From: Planctomycetota bacterium
Lineage (GTDB): Bacteria; Planctomycetota; B15-G4
Reading direction: 5' to 3'
Length of the DNA: 33,673 bases
Assembly (NCBI GenBank): GCA_003644265.1
Contig: QNBX01000031.1
Coordinates: 1 to 33,673, forward strand
Shown piece by piece: positions 31,677 through 33,673 of the stretch; positions within the stretch are counted from its first letter, which is position 1, and each line of letters opens with the position of its first letter. The position numbers and the translations under genes are program-made. Under the pieces are notes generated by a model, which saw only the letters and a program-made list of their open reading frames with translations, ran no database searches and was not told where the DNA came from.

Positions 31677-32271
31677 GGTGCCTCTCCCAATTCCGAGGCG
31701 ACACGACCCGCCGGCCGACTCTGGTCCGCGGGCGAAGCCCCAGGATAGCACATGGGAATTGTGACCACCGTCTTTCGACTCATGGCCAGCACGAAGTGAA
31801 TGCCTGCTGGACGCCGGATGATTTCGAGGGCGGGCTGGCTGCAATGGCACAGCAGCCCCCCCCTGAGCGCGATCTTGGGCTCGGCGCGGGGCGCGGCGGA
31901 TTCGACATGCGGTCGTCACCCGCCGCTCACACGGGCGGTCTACCTTGGGAGCCGATGTCGGGTGTCTGCGACCCGGCCAGCCTCCAGGAGCAGCGCGCTC
32001 GATGTCGTCCGCTCGCCAATGGTCATCCGCAGGGTCCGCGTCGCCGCCGGGCTCACTGACTGTGTTGTCACCCGAGACCCGCGCCGCGCGACTGCCGTTC
32101 CGCGCGCGCCGCGCGGTGGATCGCGTGCGTCTGTGGCGCCGCCTTGAGCGTGATCGCCGCTGGGCTTGGCTGCTGCGCTGCCTCGGGCGGCGAACGACGG
32201 GCCCACGCCGCTGAGCCTGCGGGTCCTGCTCGCGCCCTGCGGTCCTGCTCGCGCGACTCCGCGGCCTCGTG
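31677..32271. other. Long intergenic region, no gene recognised
   Basis: These 595 bases lie between two minus-strand genes. They should hold the promoter of the metallopeptidase gene and the 3' end of nhaA transcripts. Open frames of up to about 135 codons cross it on both strands, but all are Arg/Ala/Ser/Pro-rich without domain patterns or ribosome sites. No tRNA-like cloverleaf or strong hairpin was identified. A short direct repeat lies at 32222-32253. Confidence 0.45.
32222..32253. repeat. Short direct repeat GGTCCTGCTCGCG, two copies
   Basis: GGTCCTGCTCGCG occurs at 32222-32234 and again at 32241-32253, a 19-base period, just downstream of the nhaA stop. It may be chance in GC-rich DNA or a small duplication. 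No gene or known site is associated with it. Confidence 0.5.
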
Positions 32272-33615
32272 CTACTCCGCGGCGCGCTCCGAAGTGGGCT
32301 TGAGCGCCACGATCAGCACGCCCATGCCAGCCGCGGCAGCCAGGCCGCTGGCGACCAGCACACCGACCTTGGCGGTGTCGAGCAGGTCGTCTCCCAAGGC
32401 CAGGCCCGCGATGAACAGGGCCATGGTGAAGCCGATGCCCGACAGCAGGCTGCCGCCCAGGACGGCCGCCCAGCTGACATTCTCAGGCAGGCTTGCGAGG
32501 CCGGTGCGCGTGGCCAGCCATGAGAAGCCCACGATGCCCAGGGGCTTGCCGAGCAGCAGGCCGGCCAAGACGGCCAGGGCCACGGGCTCTCCGATGGCGT
32601 CCATGCTCACCGGCACGCCCGCGTTGGCCAGGGCGAACACGGGCATGATGGCGAAGCCCACCCAGGGGTGCAGCGAGGTCTCGATGCGCACCAGCGGGGA
32701 GAGGTTCTCGCGGCTGGCGCGCTCCACGCCGCGCGCCAGGGCGTAGTGCGAGACGCTCGCGTCGCCGCTGTCGAGCGCGTCGTCGGCGGCCTTGACGGTG
32801 CTGTGCAGCAGCTCGTCGTCCACCCAGCCTCGCACCGGCGTGATCAGGCCCAGGATGACCCCGGCGATGGTGGCGTGCACGCCCGACTCGTGGAACGCGA
32901 GCCAGATCAGGATGCCCATCAGCGTGTACACCCCGATGCTGCGGATGCCGGCCTTGGCCATGATCAGCGTGAGCACGATGCCGCCCGCGCCGAGGGCCAG
33001 GGCCGTGGTGTCGATGTGCTCGGTGTAGCCCACCGCGATCACCAGGATGGCGCCGATGTCGTCCACGATGGCCAGACTCAGCAGCATGACGCGCAGGCCC
33101 GTGGGCACCCGCGACCCCAGCACCGCCATGCAGCCCACCACGAAGGCGATGTCGGTGGCCATGGGGATGCCCCAGCCCGGCTCTCCCGGCTGCCCGCGCT
33201 GCAGGGCAAAATAGATGCCCGCCGGCACGAGCATGCCGCCCAAGGCCGCCACGAGCGGGAGCGTAGCCTTGCGCAGCTCGTTCAACTCGCCCAGCACCAG
33301 CTCGCGCTTGACCTCGAGCCCGATCACGAAGAAGAACACGGCCATGAGGCCGTCGTTGATCCAGTGCTTGAGCGAGCCATCGAGGGAGAAGCCGCCCAGC
33401 GTCAGTCCGACGCGCGTGTCCCAGATACCCAGGAAGCTGTCGGACCAGGGTGAGTTGGCCAGCACCAGCGCCGTGAGCGTCGCCAGCAGCAGCACCACAC
33501 CGCTCGCGGCCTCCACGTGCAGGAACTGCTGCAGCGGACCGGCGACGCTGTGGACGGGTTCGCGGGGCAGGCGGGGCAAGCGGGGCAGCGGATTGGTGCC
33601 GTGAGCGGATGCCAT
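32272..33615 (-). CDS. nhaA: Na+/H+ antiporter NhaA
   Basis: This 447-residue inner-membrane antiporter exchanges internal Na+ for external H+ and maintains pH and sodium balance. The family is clear throughout: EAASGVVLLLATLTALVLANSP, INDGLMAVFFFVIGLEVKRE, GWGIPMATDIAFVVG with Asp155, LAIVDDIGAI with the ion-binding pair Asp185-Asp186, and GLLLGKPLGI with the conserved Lys late in the protein. Asp155 and the Asp pair correspond to Asp133 and Asp163-164 of E. coli NhaA, so it should be active. It is longer than the E. coli protein (388), mostly through a roughly 20-residue N-terminal extension and a longer central loop (about 270-315). No NhaR-type regulator is adjacent. Confidence 0.95.
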   Translation of the reverse strand: MASAHGTNPLPRLPRLPREPVHSVAGPLQQFLHVEAASGVVLLLATLTALVLANSPWSDSFLGIWDTRVGLTLGGFSLDGSLKHWINDGLMAVFFFVIGLEVKRELVLGELNELRKATLPLVAALGGMLVPAGIYFALQRGQPGEPGWGIPMATDIAFVVGCMAVLGSRVPTGLRVMLLSLAIVDDIGAILVIAVGYTEHIDTTALALGAGGIVLTLIMAKAGIRSIGVYTLMGILIWLAFHESGVHATIAGVILGLITPVRGWVDDELLHSTVKAADDALDSGDASVSHYALARGVERASRENLSPLVRIETSLHPWVGFAIMPVFALANAGVPVSMDAIGEPVALAVLAGLLLGKPLGIVGFSWLATRTGLASLPENVSWAAVLGGSLLSGIGFTMALFIAGLALGDDLLDTAKVGVLVASGLAAAAGMGVLIVALKPTSERAAE

Positions 33616-33622
33616 GGGCGGG

Positions 33623-33630
33623 CTCCCCTT
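33623..33630 (-). promoter_or_regulatory. Ribosome binding site of nhaA
   Basis: On the minus strand AAGGGGAG lies seven bases before ATG 33615 and confirms this start for nhaA. The 43 bases beyond it to the window end are too short to show a promoter. Confidence 0.6.
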
Positions 33631-33673
33631 GTCTCGGTGTTCGTGATGGCGAGGCCAGAGTCTGCGCTTGGAG

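Noticed and set aside
31652..32206. Overlapping open frames in the long gap before nhaA
   Set aside because: They lack ribosome sites, start inside the neighbouring gene or run in both directions, and show no protein-like pattern.

Overview
The window is GC-rich bacterial DNA, densely packed with genes, rich in secreted proteins, lipoproteins and membrane proteins, and it has no recognisable rRNA or tRNA gene. The best guess for the host is a high-GC, probably marine, member of the Planctomycetota. The reasons are a sulfatase-fold lipoprotein, a DUF1570-type peptidase, the relic of a Kelch-type secreted protein, and a C-terminal domain shared by two otherwise unrelated secreted proteins (5278-7056 and 15447-17876) that resembles tails I associate with large planctomycete exoproteins. 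Two sodium/proton antiporter genes (270-1676 and nhaA at 32272-33615) would suit a saline habitat. The assignment rests on protein resemblance by eye, not on a marker gene.

Layout. 1-141 may be the end of an upstream gene with a repetitive basic tail. 270-5241 holds a CPA2-type antiporter, a DUF2092-like lipoprotein with an acidic repeat tail, and a coupled two-gene ABC-2 exporter. 5278-9075 holds a secreted metzincin-like protease, a YceI-family periplasmic protein and a multi-spanning membrane protein. 9138-14340 holds an adenine-deaminase-type gene overlapping a membrane protein with a cupredoxin-like domain, then a divergent sulfatase-fold lipoprotein and a HEAT-like/YccV (HspQ) fusion.

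14341-18461 looks like a decayed insertion island. It contains a truncated Kelch-type gene joined to the C-terminus of a DDE transposase, an intact 809-residue secreted protein whose trypsin-like domain has lost catalytic His and Ser, a terminator-like hairpin, and a frameshifted ISKra4-like transposase relic.

18462-25768 is a run of seven genes on the minus strand, mostly envelope-related: an ATP-grasp enzyme translationally coupled to a lipoprotein, a PqiA-type membrane protein, a CBS-pair protein with a lysine-rich repeat tail, a coiled-coil lipoprotein, a membrane-anchored SGNH hydrolase and a diguanylate cyclase. 26142-33615 holds a DUF1624-type membrane protein, three small proteins with Cys-rich motifs, a phosphatase-like lipoprotein lacking its catalytic Cys, a large DUF1570-type peptidase with an embedded lectin-like domain, and nhaA.

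Two themes recur. Several enzyme-fold proteins have substituted catalytic residues (antiporter, trypsin fold, phosphatase fold, sulfatase fold). Three genes end in tandem in-frame DNA repeats that encode low-complexity charged tails. No CRISPR array, prophage or complete insertion sequence was found.
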